Source: Candidatus Omnitrophota bacterium (GTDB taxonomy: Bacteria > Omnitrophota > Koll11 > Duberdicusellales > 4484-171). Taken from it: a DNA stretch of 25,418 nt. Of this stretch, positions 1 through 6,727 are shown in pieces. The notes under the pieces are model-generated. The model was not told the DNA's origin. It worked only from the letters and a program-made list of their open reading frames with translations, and ran no database searches. The translations under genes were made by a program, and so were the position numbers. The stretch spans positions 1-25,418 of the forward strand of contig JAUYCY010000103.1 in NCBI GenBank assembly GCA_030692055.1, written 5' to 3'. Numbering within the stretch: the first letter of the stretch is position 1; each line of letters starts with the position of its first letter.

Positions 1-198
1 TTCAAGAAGCAGATGGTAATGGCTACTCATCAAGCAATAAGCGTATAAATAGAATTTGAATTTTTCTTTTGACTTCTGGATGTATTCGAGGAATTTATGA
101 TAATCGGTTTTGCTGATGAAGATTTTTTTGCGGTCATCACCTCGGCTGGTGATATGATATAGCAATCCTTCGCCTTGTAATCTATATGGTCGCGCCAT
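1..198 (-). CDS. REP-associated tyrosine transposase (Y1_Tnp/RAYT), N-terminal part, cut by window edge
   Basis: The frame is open from the ATG at 198 to the left edge, giving 66 residues. It begins MARPYRLQGEGLLYHITSRG and reaches CLMSSHYHLLLE, the HxH (HUH) motif that binds the metal in IS200-like/RAYT single-strand transposases. The catalytic tyrosine would lie beyond the edge. In this family the HUH motif is normally preceded by 'MSNH' or 'MPNH'; here it reads MSSH. No clear Shine-Dalgarno precedes the ATG. The start is flanked upstream by a repeat containing GGTCTGACCCC that recurs next to the second copy, as expected for the substrate repeats of RAYT enzymes. Family assignment is firm; whether the gene is intact cannot be seen. 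Confidence 0.85.
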   Translation of the reverse strand, partial: MARPYRLQGEGLLYHITSRGDDRKKIFISKTDYHKFLEYIQKSKEKFKFYLYAYCLMSSHYHLLLE

Positions 199-224
199 AT
201 TCACATATTAGCATTTATCAGGGC

Positions 225-576
225 TTTGTCAAATTATCTAACATCTCGAGGTCTGACCCCGTTATTTTTTAGCAGAAAGAATGAAACTGTCAAGAGGTTT
301 TCAACATTCAAGGGCTGACCCCATATCCTACTCGTAGATATTCAAGGAATTTACGGTAGTCGTAATCGCTATGGTAAATTTTCTTTCGGTTGTCGCCGCG
401 GCTGGTGATATGATATAGCAATCCTTCGCCTTGTAATCTATATGGTCGCGCCATATTCACATATTAGCATTTATCAGGGCTTTGTCAAATTATCTAACAT
501 CTCGAGGTCTGACCCCATTATTTTTTGACCCCATTATTTTTTTGTCAAATTATCTAACATCTCGAGGTCTGACCCC
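225..576. repeat. Three copies of a 36-bp RAYT-flanking repeat
   Basis: The 36-bp unit starting TTTGTCAAATTATC and ending CTCGAGGTCTGACCCC occurs at 225-260, 481-516 and 541-576 with no mismatch that I can see. Each copy is followed by a T-rich stretch (CATTATTTTTT or GTTATTTTTT). GGTCTGACC is a 9-bp palindrome around a central T. The first two copies sit just upstream of RAYT start codons; the third lies between them and the secreted-protein gene. A degenerate form, TTCAAGGGCTGACCCC, is at 307-322. Confidence 0.85.
308..454 (-). pseudogene. Truncated RAYT transposase fragment (48 codons)
   Basis: This is a second copy of the same start region: its first 21 residues equal those of the gene at 1-198, and it then diverges (DNRKKIYHSDYDYRKFLEYL). 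Homology stops after about 43 codons, where the frame runs into GGGTCAGCCCTTGA and ends at a TGA. The HUH motif and the catalytic tyrosine are absent, so it cannot be active. DNA identity with the first copy continues through the start codon into the upstream repeat (about 139-260 versus 395-516), which points to a recent duplication or decay of an inserted element. Confidence 0.8.
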
Positions 577-612
577 ATTATTTTTCCATTATTTTTCCCT
601 AGTGGTTTAACT

Positions 613-1683
613 CTAGTTAATTTTCCATATGCGGAGACGGAACTGGTCGATTATTTGAGTATTAGTATGCCCCGGAGCCGGATAAGGGTCAAGTATTCCA
701 GAAACAAGGATCTGTGTTGGGGTTAATTGCTGCCAGAAAAGAACAGTGTGAGTATCGTAAGTACTGCCTCCGTAATCGCTGTAGTTAGTGCCGACCTGCC
801 ATATTCCCTGGACCTGTTGAACGGGTGGCCAGTTATCAATGTCTCGGCTTTCTAAATATATAAGCACGTTTGTTGTCCTCAGATCATGGGTAAGACGGGA
901 TTCTGCTTTATTGCCAGGACCTTTTGTCGCCCAGTTTTGCCACCCGCTGTCGTAGTCAGGAGGGCCCAAGCCGCCGCCTACATTTTGCCAACCGCTTGGA
1001 GTATATACTTGCAGTTTTTTTGCATCCGTATTGTAGATAGTCATACCTTCAACGCCGGTAATTGCATCCCTCTGGGCAGTAGTCATGCGCGGAGGAAGAA
1101 ATCCGTTTGTTGTTGATGCAACATCCAATTTTGCCCGTGGATCGTTAGTTCCCATACCTACATTGCCATTATCAGCAACGTAAAGAGAGTCATTGGGTGC
1201 TCCTTGCTCTATGGTCATAGGAGTTGTTGTGTTGACCGGTGTAGCTGTATCAGTTGAATTAAACTGTAAGTTTCCTGCGGGAGGTGTACCTGGAGTACCG
1301 CCTTGAGAGTTAATATCCCAAGAGCCTGTTGATGCGCCATTGGCTGGGTTTTCGCCTTCAATAATTAAATTTGCATTACCGTTTGTATTATCGGTTGAAC
1401 GGATGTGCAGTTCTCCTTGAGGATTAGTTGTACCAATACCCACGTTGCCACTAATCCAAACTTCTCCTGGATCAGTAGCTGGGTCTGGAGCATCATTACC
1501 TCCTATCACGCCATCGGTGTTATTATCTCCTACACCGAGGGTTTGTGTTACTAGTTGGCGATATACCCCAAAAGGCGCGGGATAATAGGTGGTAATGGTG
1601 ATGGATTCGGTTTGAGAAAAGGCAGGGAAAATAATACAGCTAGTGAAGATTAAAGCTACAGAAAAAATAGATATGTTACGCAT
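613..1683 (-). CDS. Secreted modular surface/fibre-like protein, paralogue 1
   Basis: A 356-residue exported protein. A signal peptide covers about residues 1-23 (MRN, hydrophobic stretch, AFSQ). It is followed at once by TESITITTYYPAPFGVY (25-41), shared by three proteins in this window. Two short repeats follow (GNVGIGTTNP at about 79-88 and GNVGMGTNDPRAKLDV at about 173-188), then an NGFLPPRMTTAQRDAI module (about 193-208) ending in GWQNVGGG. Such repeats are common in fibrous or tail-fibre-like surface proteins. The C-terminal ~110 residues (SGWQNW, then LTHDL) resemble a beta-sandwich tip domain. The start is supported by GGAGG six bases upstream of the ATG. Function unknown; adhesin or appendage subunit is an inference. 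It shares the FLPPRM module with the paralogue at 16763-17512. Confidence 0.85.
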   Translation of the reverse strand: MRNISIFSVALIFTSCIIFPAFSQTESITITTYYPAPFGVYRQLVTQTLGVGDNNTDGVIGGNDAPDPATDPGEVWISGNVGIGTTNPQGELHIRSTDNTNGNANLIIEGENPANGASTGSWDINSQGGTPGTPPAGNLQFNSTDTATPVNTTTPMTIEQGAPNDSLYVADNGNVGMGTNDPRAKLDVASTTNGFLPPRMTTAQRDAITGVEGMTIYNTDAKKLQVYTPSGWQNVGGGLGPPDYDSGWQNWATKGPGNKAESRLTHDLRTTNVLIYLESRDIDNWPPVQQVQGIWQVGTNYSDYGGSTYDTHTVLFWQQLTPTQILVSGILDPYPAPGHTNTQIIDQFRLRIWKIN

Positions 1684-1715
1684 GGATACCTCCGTTTTTT
1701 ACTATTAAATAGGTT

Positions 1716-1744
1716 TATTTAGGACAGATATATTTTAGTATCAA
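1716..1744 (-). promoter_or_regulatory. Weak candidate promoter for the paralogue-1 gene
   Basis: Minus strand TTGATA (1739-1744), 17-bp spacer, TAAATA (1716-1721), upstream of the ribosome-binding site at about 1690. The -35 box is good but the -10 box is poor, so this is only a candidate. Confidence 0.3.
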
Positions 1745-1778
1745 ATAGCAACTAATTCAAGAATAATTTAACTTAAGA

Positions 1779-2111
1779 TTATCTCTTGATAATTTTAAGG
1801 GTAATATACTGGCCGTCTTGCCAAGGCCAAAACATGGCAAATATAGCACTCTCGGCATTATTTGAATAATACAGTGTTTGGCCAGGTATAATTCCGCCAA
1901 AGGGATCAATAGTTTTAATGATTTGTGAAGGTAATTTGTTTTTAGAAGGAAAAATGGCTGCAGCGAAAAAACTTTCAAGTAAATTCTTGAGCTTGCTATA
2001 CTCTTCTTTAGCTATTACCGCCTCAAAATAGTTATCTTCGTCAAGACGTACTTTTTCAAAACGAATCTCTTTTACCGCATTTTTAATTTTTGTAAAATCC
2101 AAAAGCATCAT
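1779..2111 (-). CDS. Hypothetical protein (110 aa) coupled to a PPC-domain gene
   Basis: I do not recognise the family. The protein starts MMLLDFTKIKNAVKEIRFEKVRLDED and has a charged first half followed by a more hydrophobic second half with IDPFGGIIPGQTLYYSN and FAMFWPWQDGQYITLKIIKR. There is no signal peptide or membrane segment. Its ATG immediately follows the TAA of the PPC-domain gene (TAAATGATG), with no intervening base, so translation is probably coupled and the two products may work together. It could be a small cytoplasmic partner of that gene; nothing in the sequence gives an activity. Confidence 0.7.
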   Translation of the reverse strand: MMLLDFTKIKNAVKEIRFEKVRLDEDNYFEAVIAKEEYSKLKNLLESFFAAAIFPSKNKLPSQIIKTIDPFGGIIPGQTLYYSNNAESAIFAMFWPWQDGQYITLKIIKR

Positions 2112-2552
2112 TTATCCAAGTATCTTAAGAAGGTTAAGCCCGGTACGCGGGTCAATTGACTTAGTAGCTTTTACTCCCTTTAACTCAAACACAATTGCCT
2201 CTACAACTAAAAATACTTTTGACTTACCCCGCACGCAACCCATAAGTACTTCTCTCTTTTTCCCCATACTAGCGTGTATATGTATCTGCGGCCCTGATTT
2301 ATTAGCAAAAATTGTACCGACACCCATTACCTCCCAACCATCTTTAAAATAAACTTTGTTCGGCTGGGGTGGAATTACCGGTTTTTTCGGGCCGGTAACC
2401 AATTCCCCTTTTTTTAGCGCTCCGATAAAAACAAGAACCGCTGCCTTAATCTTTTCTTTTTTGGCTAAAGCAGAGAGCTTTTCTAAAAGAACGTCATCAT
2501 CCTCAAATTTCAATAAAAACAATCTGCCAATACTTCCTTTAGTATATTTCAT
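2112..2552 (-). CDS. PPC/DUF296-domain protein
   Basis: 146 residues, about the size of a single PPC (plants and prokaryotes conserved, DUF296) domain. Visible hallmarks are the IGALKKGEL segment (43-51), the GWEVMGVGTIF strand (72-82) and the GPQIHIHASMGKK motif (87-99), whose histidines 91 and 93 match the metal-binding histidines of prokaryotic PPC proteins. The family forms trimers; in plants it is linked to AT-hook DNA-binding proteins, while bacterial functions are mostly unknown. No good Shine-Dalgarno is seen before the ATG (AATTTCTGATG). It lies directly upstream of the 110-residue hypothetical gene. Confidence 0.8.
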   Translation of the reverse strand: MKYTKGSIGRLFLLKFEDDDVLLEKLSALAKKEKIKAAVLVFIGALKKGELVTGPKKPVIPPQPNKVYFKDGWEVMGVGTIFANKSGPQIHIHASMGKKREVLMGCVRGKSKVFLVVEAIVFELKGVKATKSIDPRTGLNLLKILG

Positions 2553-2712
2553 CAGAAATTTTGCATTAGGCTGTTATGGTAATCGATAACGTTTTATGAA
2601 ATAGTAGGTTATCGCGCATTCCCAAGGTAAGAAAAAGTTACAAAACTTTTTATAAAATAAAATGTTTTCTCTGCTGCGAAATGCTTATATTCACAATCAA
2701 ATTTAATGATGG

Positions 2713-2760
2713 ACCCAATGAATGCGCCTGCGGCGCTCTTTGCTAACGCAAAGATTGGGT
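2713..2760. other. Three-way-junction inverted repeat
   Basis: An outer 7-bp stem ACCCAAT/ATTGGGT (2713-2719 with 2754-2760) encloses two perfect hairpins: GCGCC-TGC-GGCGC (2724-2736) and CTTTGC-TAAC-GCAAAG (2738-2753). No ORF crosses it. It may be a small mobile palindromic element or a structured transcript end. Confidence 0.6.
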
Positions 2761-2792
2761 TCATATTTTATATTATACCCGTAACAGTAAAA

Positions 2793-2820
2793 AATCCCAA
2801 GCAAAATCACGCTTGGGATT
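2793..2820 (-). terminator. Rho-independent terminator (minus strand)
   Basis: A 10-bp perfect stem AATCCCAAGC/GCTTGGGATT with an 8-base loop. On the minus strand it is followed by TTTTTTACTG. It lies downstream of the secreted-protein gene at 3077-4072 and the short ORF after it, so it probably ends that transcript. Confidence 0.8.
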
Positions 2821-2872
2821 AATTATTTTATATGGTACAGCCGCTTCTATTTTTCAAAAATCATTATTTCAC

Positions 2873-3005
2873 ATTTCAAGGTCTGATCCTATTATTCTCG
2901 TTGTTGCTAAGACATGCAGAGAACCGCCTACGGAAGAATACTATTTATTCTTGACTTTTATTTCCATAGGTGACCCCTTTATTTTGATTGCATTATTTTG
3001 ACCCA
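2873..3005. repeat. Degenerate RAYT-type repeat relics
   Basis: CATTTCAAGGTCTGATCCTATTATT (in two parts around 2873-2897), GGTGACCCCTTTATTTTG (about 2970-2987) and CATTATTTTGACCC (about 2990-3003) resemble the CTCGAGGTCTGACCCCATTATTTT repeat at the left end of the window. They suggest an old RAYT-related insertion that has decayed. Confidence 0.5.
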
Positions 3006-3063
3006 TGATGATCATTGGAAAGCATAAAACAATCAATAGAATATAATATTTTTTCTTGCTCAT
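2941..3063 (-). CDS. Short exported-peptide ORF (40 aa), probably a truncated secreted protein
   Basis: ATG at 3063 lies 13 bases after the TAG of the upstream surface-protein gene, with AGGGGAGA as a ribosome-binding site in the gap. The product opens MSKKKYYILLIVLCFPMIIM, a basic N-terminus and a hydrophobic segment as in a signal peptide with possible cleavage after MGQ. Only about 18 residues follow (NNAIKIKG, then SPMEIKVKNK) before a TAG. The 3' half overlaps sequence resembling the RAYT-associated GGGTCA/GGGGTCA repeats, so the gene may have been cut short by that insertion. Function unknown. Confidence 0.5.
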   Translation of the reverse strand: MSKKKYYILLIVLCFPMIIMGQNNAIKIKGSPMEIKVKNK

Positions 3064-3076
3064 CTGTGTCTCCCCT

Positions 3077-4072
3077 CTACGGAATACGACAGCAATCTAT
3101 AAGCACCTGGCCCGCTGAGATGCCAGCATCGCCGACTGTCCCGGTACACACAGTTCTATTCGCATTCCAGGAACACGGAGTGACGCCATGATACTGGACC
3201 ACTCCTCCGGCGCCACCTTGGACACTATTGGTATCATAATACTCAAATCGGCCCGTTACACCGACATAATCAGCGGGGCAAGAAACAGGATACGATTGAC
3301 CGTTAACCACAGGCCCCCACGTATTTGAAACGCTCACGCAACTCAACTTAGCCGAAGTCTGTTTTGTGCCATCAGGATATTTAATGCCGTCTGTACCCGC
3401 GACTCCACCGATTTCGAGCTTGGCAGAAGGGCTTGACGTTCCAATACCGACATTGCCGTTTTCTTGAACTATAAATAGCTCTATGGCCGAGGGACCAAAC
3501 CAAAAGTTATCCTTCAGGATCATAAAGGCTCTAGTGTCGGGGTCATCATTGTCGGAATCAAGGAAAACAGCTACGGATCGATCACTAGTCAAACGTGCAA
3601 CGCCGTTATCTGCTTGTATCATGAAATTGGTTAGTTCAGTAGTTCCAGACTCAATTTCGTCATCTTCGAATAGAATGATTGGATTCACGCCTTTAAGGTG
3701 TAGTTGTCTTTCTGGAGTTGTTGTCCCAATACCTACATTCCAATCGGGACCATTTGTATAAAGGATATTTGTTCCTGCTGGATGCGTCCAGCTTGAGCCA
3801 GCCATACCCCAACCATATATTCCTGGTGCAGTTTCCCGGCATACCATAAGCTGGTTAACGTTGACTGTATTATCATAATACATAACCCCCTCATCATTAT
3901 CAGTAGCGCAATTAGGCACGGTGGTGGTGGGAAATAATCTTAAGTTCTGATATACCCCAAAGGGCGCAGGATAGTAGGTAGTGATAGTGATGGATTCGGT
4001 TTGGGAAAAGACGGGGATAATAAAACAGGTTGTAAGTATTGAAGCCAAAGAAAAAATAAACTTATTTCGCAT
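3077..4072 (-). CDS. Secreted modular surface/fibre-like protein, paralogue 2
   Basis: 331 residues with a signal peptide (about 1-23, ending PVFSQ) followed by TESITITTYYPAPFGVY. Next comes an LRLFPTTT...C...EGVMYYD...VNQLMVCRET module shared closely with the paralogue at 16763-17512, then two NVGIGT repeats (about residues 112-118 and 209-214; the second reads GNVGIGTSSPSAKLEIGG), a bridging IKYPDGTKQTSA segment, and a C-terminal domain of about 85 residues with at least six cysteines (LSCVSV, VSCPADY, TPCSW, TVCTG, DCCRIP), likely disulfide-bonded outside the cytoplasm. Start supported by GGAGGT upstream of the ATG and a plausible promoter at 4121-4149. A surface or extracellular role is inferred; ligand unknown. 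Confidence 0.85.
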   Translation of the reverse strand: MRNKFIFSLASILTTCFIIPVFSQTESITITTYYPAPFGVYQNLRLFPTTTVPNCATDNDEGVMYYDNTVNVNQLMVCRETAPGIYGWGMAGSSWTHPAGTNILYTNGPDWNVGIGTTTPERQLHLKGVNPIILFEDDEIESGTTELTNFMIQADNGVARLTSDRSVAVFLDSDNDDPDTRAFMILKDNFWFGPSAIELFIVQENGNVGIGTSSPSAKLEIGGVAGTDGIKYPDGTKQTSAKLSCVSVSNTWGPVVNGQSYPVSCPADYVGVTGRFEYYDTNSVQGGAGGVVQYHGVTPCSWNANRTVCTGTVGDAGISAGQVLIDCCRIP

Positions 4073-4120
4073 GTAGACCTCCGTTTTTATTGGTCCAATA
4101 GAGCTACTCCAAACAAGTTT

Positions 4121-4149
4121 ATCTTAGCAGTAAACGAGTAATTTTTCAA
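4121..4149 (-). promoter_or_regulatory. Sigma70-type promoter candidate for the paralogue-2 gene
   Basis: Minus strand TTGAAA (4144-4149), 17-bp spacer, TAAGAT (4121-4126), about 50 bases upstream of the start codon. The -35 box matches consensus at five of six positions and the -10 box at four. Confidence 0.45.
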
Positions 4150-4199
4150 GAAAATACTTTTAATAAAGAAATCGCCAGGAAATTTTAAATTTTTAATTG

Positions 4200-4310
4200 A
4201 ACCCAAATTTTTCATTAGAAAAATTTGCCCAAAGGGCAGCCCTTTATTCTCATAGAAGATTTCTCATTCGTAGAAATAAAGGGCTGGGTTAACCCAGCCC
4301 TAATTTTACT
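4200..4310. other. Mutually exclusive hairpins, attenuator-like
   Basis: AGCCCTTTATT (4238-4248) pairs perfectly with AATAAAGGGCT (4275-4285), but part of the second arm also belongs to a perfect 22-bp palindrome AGGGCTGGGTT/AACCCAGCCCT (4280-4301). Only one can form at a time. A small GCCC-AAA-GGGC hairpin (4227-4237) precedes them. The stretch has no gene; it lies between the 5S gene and the surface-protein promoter and may act as an rrn transcript end. Confidence 0.5.
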
Positions 4311-4687
4311 GATAGAATATGCTTTTTAAGCAAAACAAAAGAGTTACATTGCAAACTTTTGGATGAACCAATCTGCCTTTTTTGTAAAATTAGGGCTGCC
4401 GTAGGCAAAATTTGCCTGCACCTTTTTGGTGCGGACCTATTTATTATAATAGCAACAGTTTAAGCAAGTTACAAAGCTTCTGCATTTCTAATGCAAATTT
4501 TGGGTTGAATTGTTTGGGATTTTTGAGAACCTTAATGAAGTATATAAAGCGAAATCCCGACTGTGCCGTCGGAAGAGATTTACAAATTCGTGCTGATTCG
4601 TGTGTAATTTCCCGCCTCAGCGGGATCCCGCCAAATAAAAACATTAAGGGGCGGGACGTGTACTATTCGTGTTGAGAAAATAAAAAA
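4311..4687. other. Gene-free spacer between rrn operon and surface-protein gene
   Basis: No supported gene. It contains a near-perfect palindrome AGGCAAAATTTGCCT (4403-4417) next to a GCACC-TTTTT-GGTGC hairpin (4418-4432), and ATTCGTGCTGATTCGTGTG (about 4587-4604), a tandem-like motif similar in design to the CACAGAT arrays elsewhere. ORFs here have no family resemblance and no ribosome-binding site. Confidence 0.5.
4608..4632. repeat. Variant of the dispersed GGCGGATCCGCC palindrome
   Basis: TTTCCCGCCTCAGCGGGATCCCGCC: same layout as the copies at 5277, 13831, 20449 and 21627 (TTTCCGCC, short loop, GGCGGATCCGCC), but with an added C/G in each arm. Confidence 0.5.
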
Positions 4688-4805
4688 GCCCGGCAACTAC
4701 TTACTCTCCCACCTCCTTGCGAAGGCAGTACCATCAGCCTTAGAGAGCTTAACGGCCGTATTCGGAATGGGAACGGGTGTGGCCTCTCCAGTATGATCGC
4801 CGGGC
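4688..4805 (-). rRNA. rrf: 5S ribosomal RNA
   Basis: 118 nt. The terminal helix GCCCGGC/GCCGGGC closes the molecule (4799-4805 with 4688-4694). The conserved internal segments of bacterial 5S are visible on the minus strand (CCACACCCGTTCCCATTCCGAA and GTGGGAGAGTA). Immediately 3' of it the minus strand reads TTTTTTATTTT, so transcription may end on the terminal helix. Confidence 0.93.
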
Positions 4806-4822
4806 GTATAAAAACAGTAAAA

Positions 4823-4880
4823 CGCATGGCGCATAGAGCACAGCGTAAATTTTCTTACGCTATGCGCTTTGCGCTATGCG
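4823..4880. repeat. 26-bp inverted repeat in the 23S-5S spacer
   Basis: CGCATGGCGCATAGAGCACA... (4823-4848) pairs with 4855-4880 at 22 of 26 positions, with a 6-base loop. In the transcript this is a long hairpin between 23S and 5S, a possible RNase III processing stem or an inserted palindromic element. Its internal units (GCGCATAG, GCGCTATGCG) repeat within each arm. Confidence 0.65.
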
Positions 4881-5276
4881 ATAAAAACAAGGCTGAGTAT
4901 CAAGCCGATTGGCTTATTAGTAGTGCTCGGCTGAACACGTTACCGTGCTTACACCTGCACCCTATCAACGTAGTAGTCTACTACGAGCCTTCATCTCGAC
5001 TAACGCCGAGAAGGGATTCTTAGTTTCAAGGTGAGCTTCGCACTTAGATGCATTCAGCGCTTATCTCGTAGGAGCATAGTTACCCAGCCTTTACCCTTGG
5101 CAGGATAGCTGGCACGCCAGAGGCTCCTCTGTCCCGGTCCTCTCGTACTAGGGACAGTACCTCTTCAAGAATCCTTACACCCACACTGGATAGAGACCGA
5201 CAGTTTTGTTACTTCCCGTTCTTACGAACGGAAGGATTAGCCATTTCTGCTTCCGCCACATCATATTACTGATATG

Positions 5277-5300
5277 GGCGGATCCGCCTTAGGCGGAAAT
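5277..5300. repeat. Dispersed GGCGGATCCGCC palindrome inside the intron 3' region
   Basis: GGCGGATCCGCCTTAGGCGG plus AAAT (read on the + strand) matches the intergenic repeat found at 13831, 20449 and 21627. In the intron RNA it lies after the P7 3' strand, within a region that can fold as a peripheral stem (TTCCGCC with GGCGGAA). Confidence 0.65.
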
Positions 5301-5381
5301 CTCTGCATATCGCTATGCAGCTCGGACTATATCTTAACCCCGACACAATATCGGGGCCATTGGCGTATAGTCTCTGAGGTT

Positions 5382-5897
5382 TCAAGGTTTTAGAAGAATA
5401 TCTTTCGAATACTTTTTAAGTCCTGTCTTTGGTGAATTAAAAACTAATTTCACAACTCGATTGAAACCTGCACGCTTCAAGTGCTCTCTTTTATTTATAA
5501 TATCGAGCACTCTAACAAAAATTTGAAAATCAATATTTTTGTCAGAACGAAGCGGGTGTTTCTTGAAGAAAGGAATTAGCTTTTCGCATAGATCCTTTCT
5601 ATTTTTCACAATCAAAACCCATGTCCTATCTTTAGGATTTTTGAGGTGATTGGGTTTTAGGTATCCGCAACCCAATCTATTCTTGAATGCTTCAAGAATA
5701 TTCTTCCCACCTGGATTTTGACTTAAGTGAAATTCAGTAATAATTTGCCATTTTAAAGGCAAATCTTTGCGCTTACTGAACCCCACATAGAAACATCCTT
5801 CACCATCAACAAAACCCGCAAAGTACTCGTCGGAAATTCTCTTTTCCCTGCTTACCTGCTGATTGTCCGCATACTGCACATTTTCACTTGACACCAT
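5382..5897 (-). CDS. Single-motif LAGLIDADG homing endonuclease of the L2604 intron
   Basis: 171 residues with one LAGLIDADG helix, YFAGFVDGEGCFYVGFSKR (about 25-43), as in I-CreI-type enzymes that work as homodimers. Residues after it (ITEFHLSQNPGGKNILEAF, GCGYLKPN, WVLIVKNRKDLCEKLIPFF, HPLRSDKNIDFQIF) follow the expected alpha-beta-beta order. It should cut intronless 23S alleles around the L2604 site to drive intron spread. The N-terminus (MVSSENVQYADNQQV) is encoded by ribozyme-core sequence; ADNQQ is the translation of the P4/P5 3' strand. It stops at TGA 5382-5384, just before the P7 region. The start is uncertain: no clear Shine-Dalgarno lies before this ATG. Confidence 0.88.
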   Translation of the reverse strand: MVSSENVQYADNQQVSREKRISDEYFAGFVDGEGCFYVGFSKRKDLPLKWQIITEFHLSQNPGGKNILEAFKNRLGCGYLKPNHLKNPKDRTWVLIVKNRKDLCEKLIPFFKKHPLRSDKNIDFQIFVRVLDIINKREHLKRAGFNRVVKLVFNSPKTGLKKYSKDILLKP

Positions 5898-6202
5898 AGA
5901 GACATTATATCTCTACTTATCTTTTTATCAAGTAGTGAGTAATTCTCCGGACTTTCCAGCATATAGCTCCGACAATTTCCTTACGGAAATGTCGGAGTCC
6001 GATCCAATAAAAGTTGGTATCGGACCAATTTTAGAGACAGCAAACGGTCATTTTCACTGTCTTACGACGTTCTGAACCCAGCTCACGTACCCCTTTAACC
6101 GGCGAACAGCCGGACCCTTGGGACCTTCTCCAGCCCCAGGATGGGATGAGCCGACATCGAGGTGCCAAACCGGGTCGTCGATGTGAACTCTCGGACCCGA
6201 TT

Positions 6203-6245
<43 letters not shown>

Positions 6246-6727
6246 GCTTCCACAAGCAACCACCGGATCATTAGACCCCGCTTTCGCGTCTGCTCGGCCT
6301 GTCAGCCTCACAGTCAGGCACCCATATGCTCTTATACTCAACGTCCGATTTCCAAACGGACTGAAGGTACCTTTAGACCCTTCCGTTATCTTTTAGGAAG
6401 GAACCGCCCCAGTTAAACTGCCCGGCTGGAACTGTCCCCCAATTAAATGGGGTTAGAACCTTAATAAAGTAAGAGTGGTATTTCACTGATGGCTCCATTC
6501 TAGCTAGCGCCAGAACTTCAAAGCCTCCCACCTATGCTACACATACTACACCAAAATCCAATACCAGCGTACAGTAAAGGTTCCGGGGTCTTTTCGTCCG
6601 AGTGCGGGTAGACGGCATCTTCACCGCCACTACAACTTCACCGGGCTCCTCGTTGAGACAGCGCTGCTATGGTTATACCATTCGTGCGGGTCGGAACTTA
6701 CCCGACTAGGAATTTCGCTACCTTAGG

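Larger units (their letters stand above)
5201..6055 (-). other. Group I intron in 23S at position L2604, with LAGLIDADG ORF
   Basis: 855 nt. The 5' exon ends AACGTCGTAAGACAGT and the 3' exon starts TCGGTCTC, restoring AGACAGTTCGGTC of bacterial 23S. Splice sites are supported by pairing: exon AGACAGU with intron GCUGUCU gives a 7-bp P1 with the expected U-G pair at the cleavage site, and intron GACCG with exon CGGUC gives P10. The intron ends in G. Core elements on the minus strand: GCTATATGCTGGAAAGTCCG and GCGGACAATCAGCAGG (P4/P5), CCTCAGAGACTATA, a CCCCGATATTGTGTCGGGG P8 hairpin, and AAGATATAGTCC (3' strand of P7). Counting along E. coli 23S from memory puts the insertion between U2604 and U2605, 11 nt downstream of the L2593 intron site of Chlamydomonas reinhardtii (I-CreI). 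Confidence 0.9.

Noticed and set aside
4412..4675. ORFs on both strands in the spacer after 5S
   Set aside because: Composition follows repeats and hairpins, no start signals, no recognisable domain.
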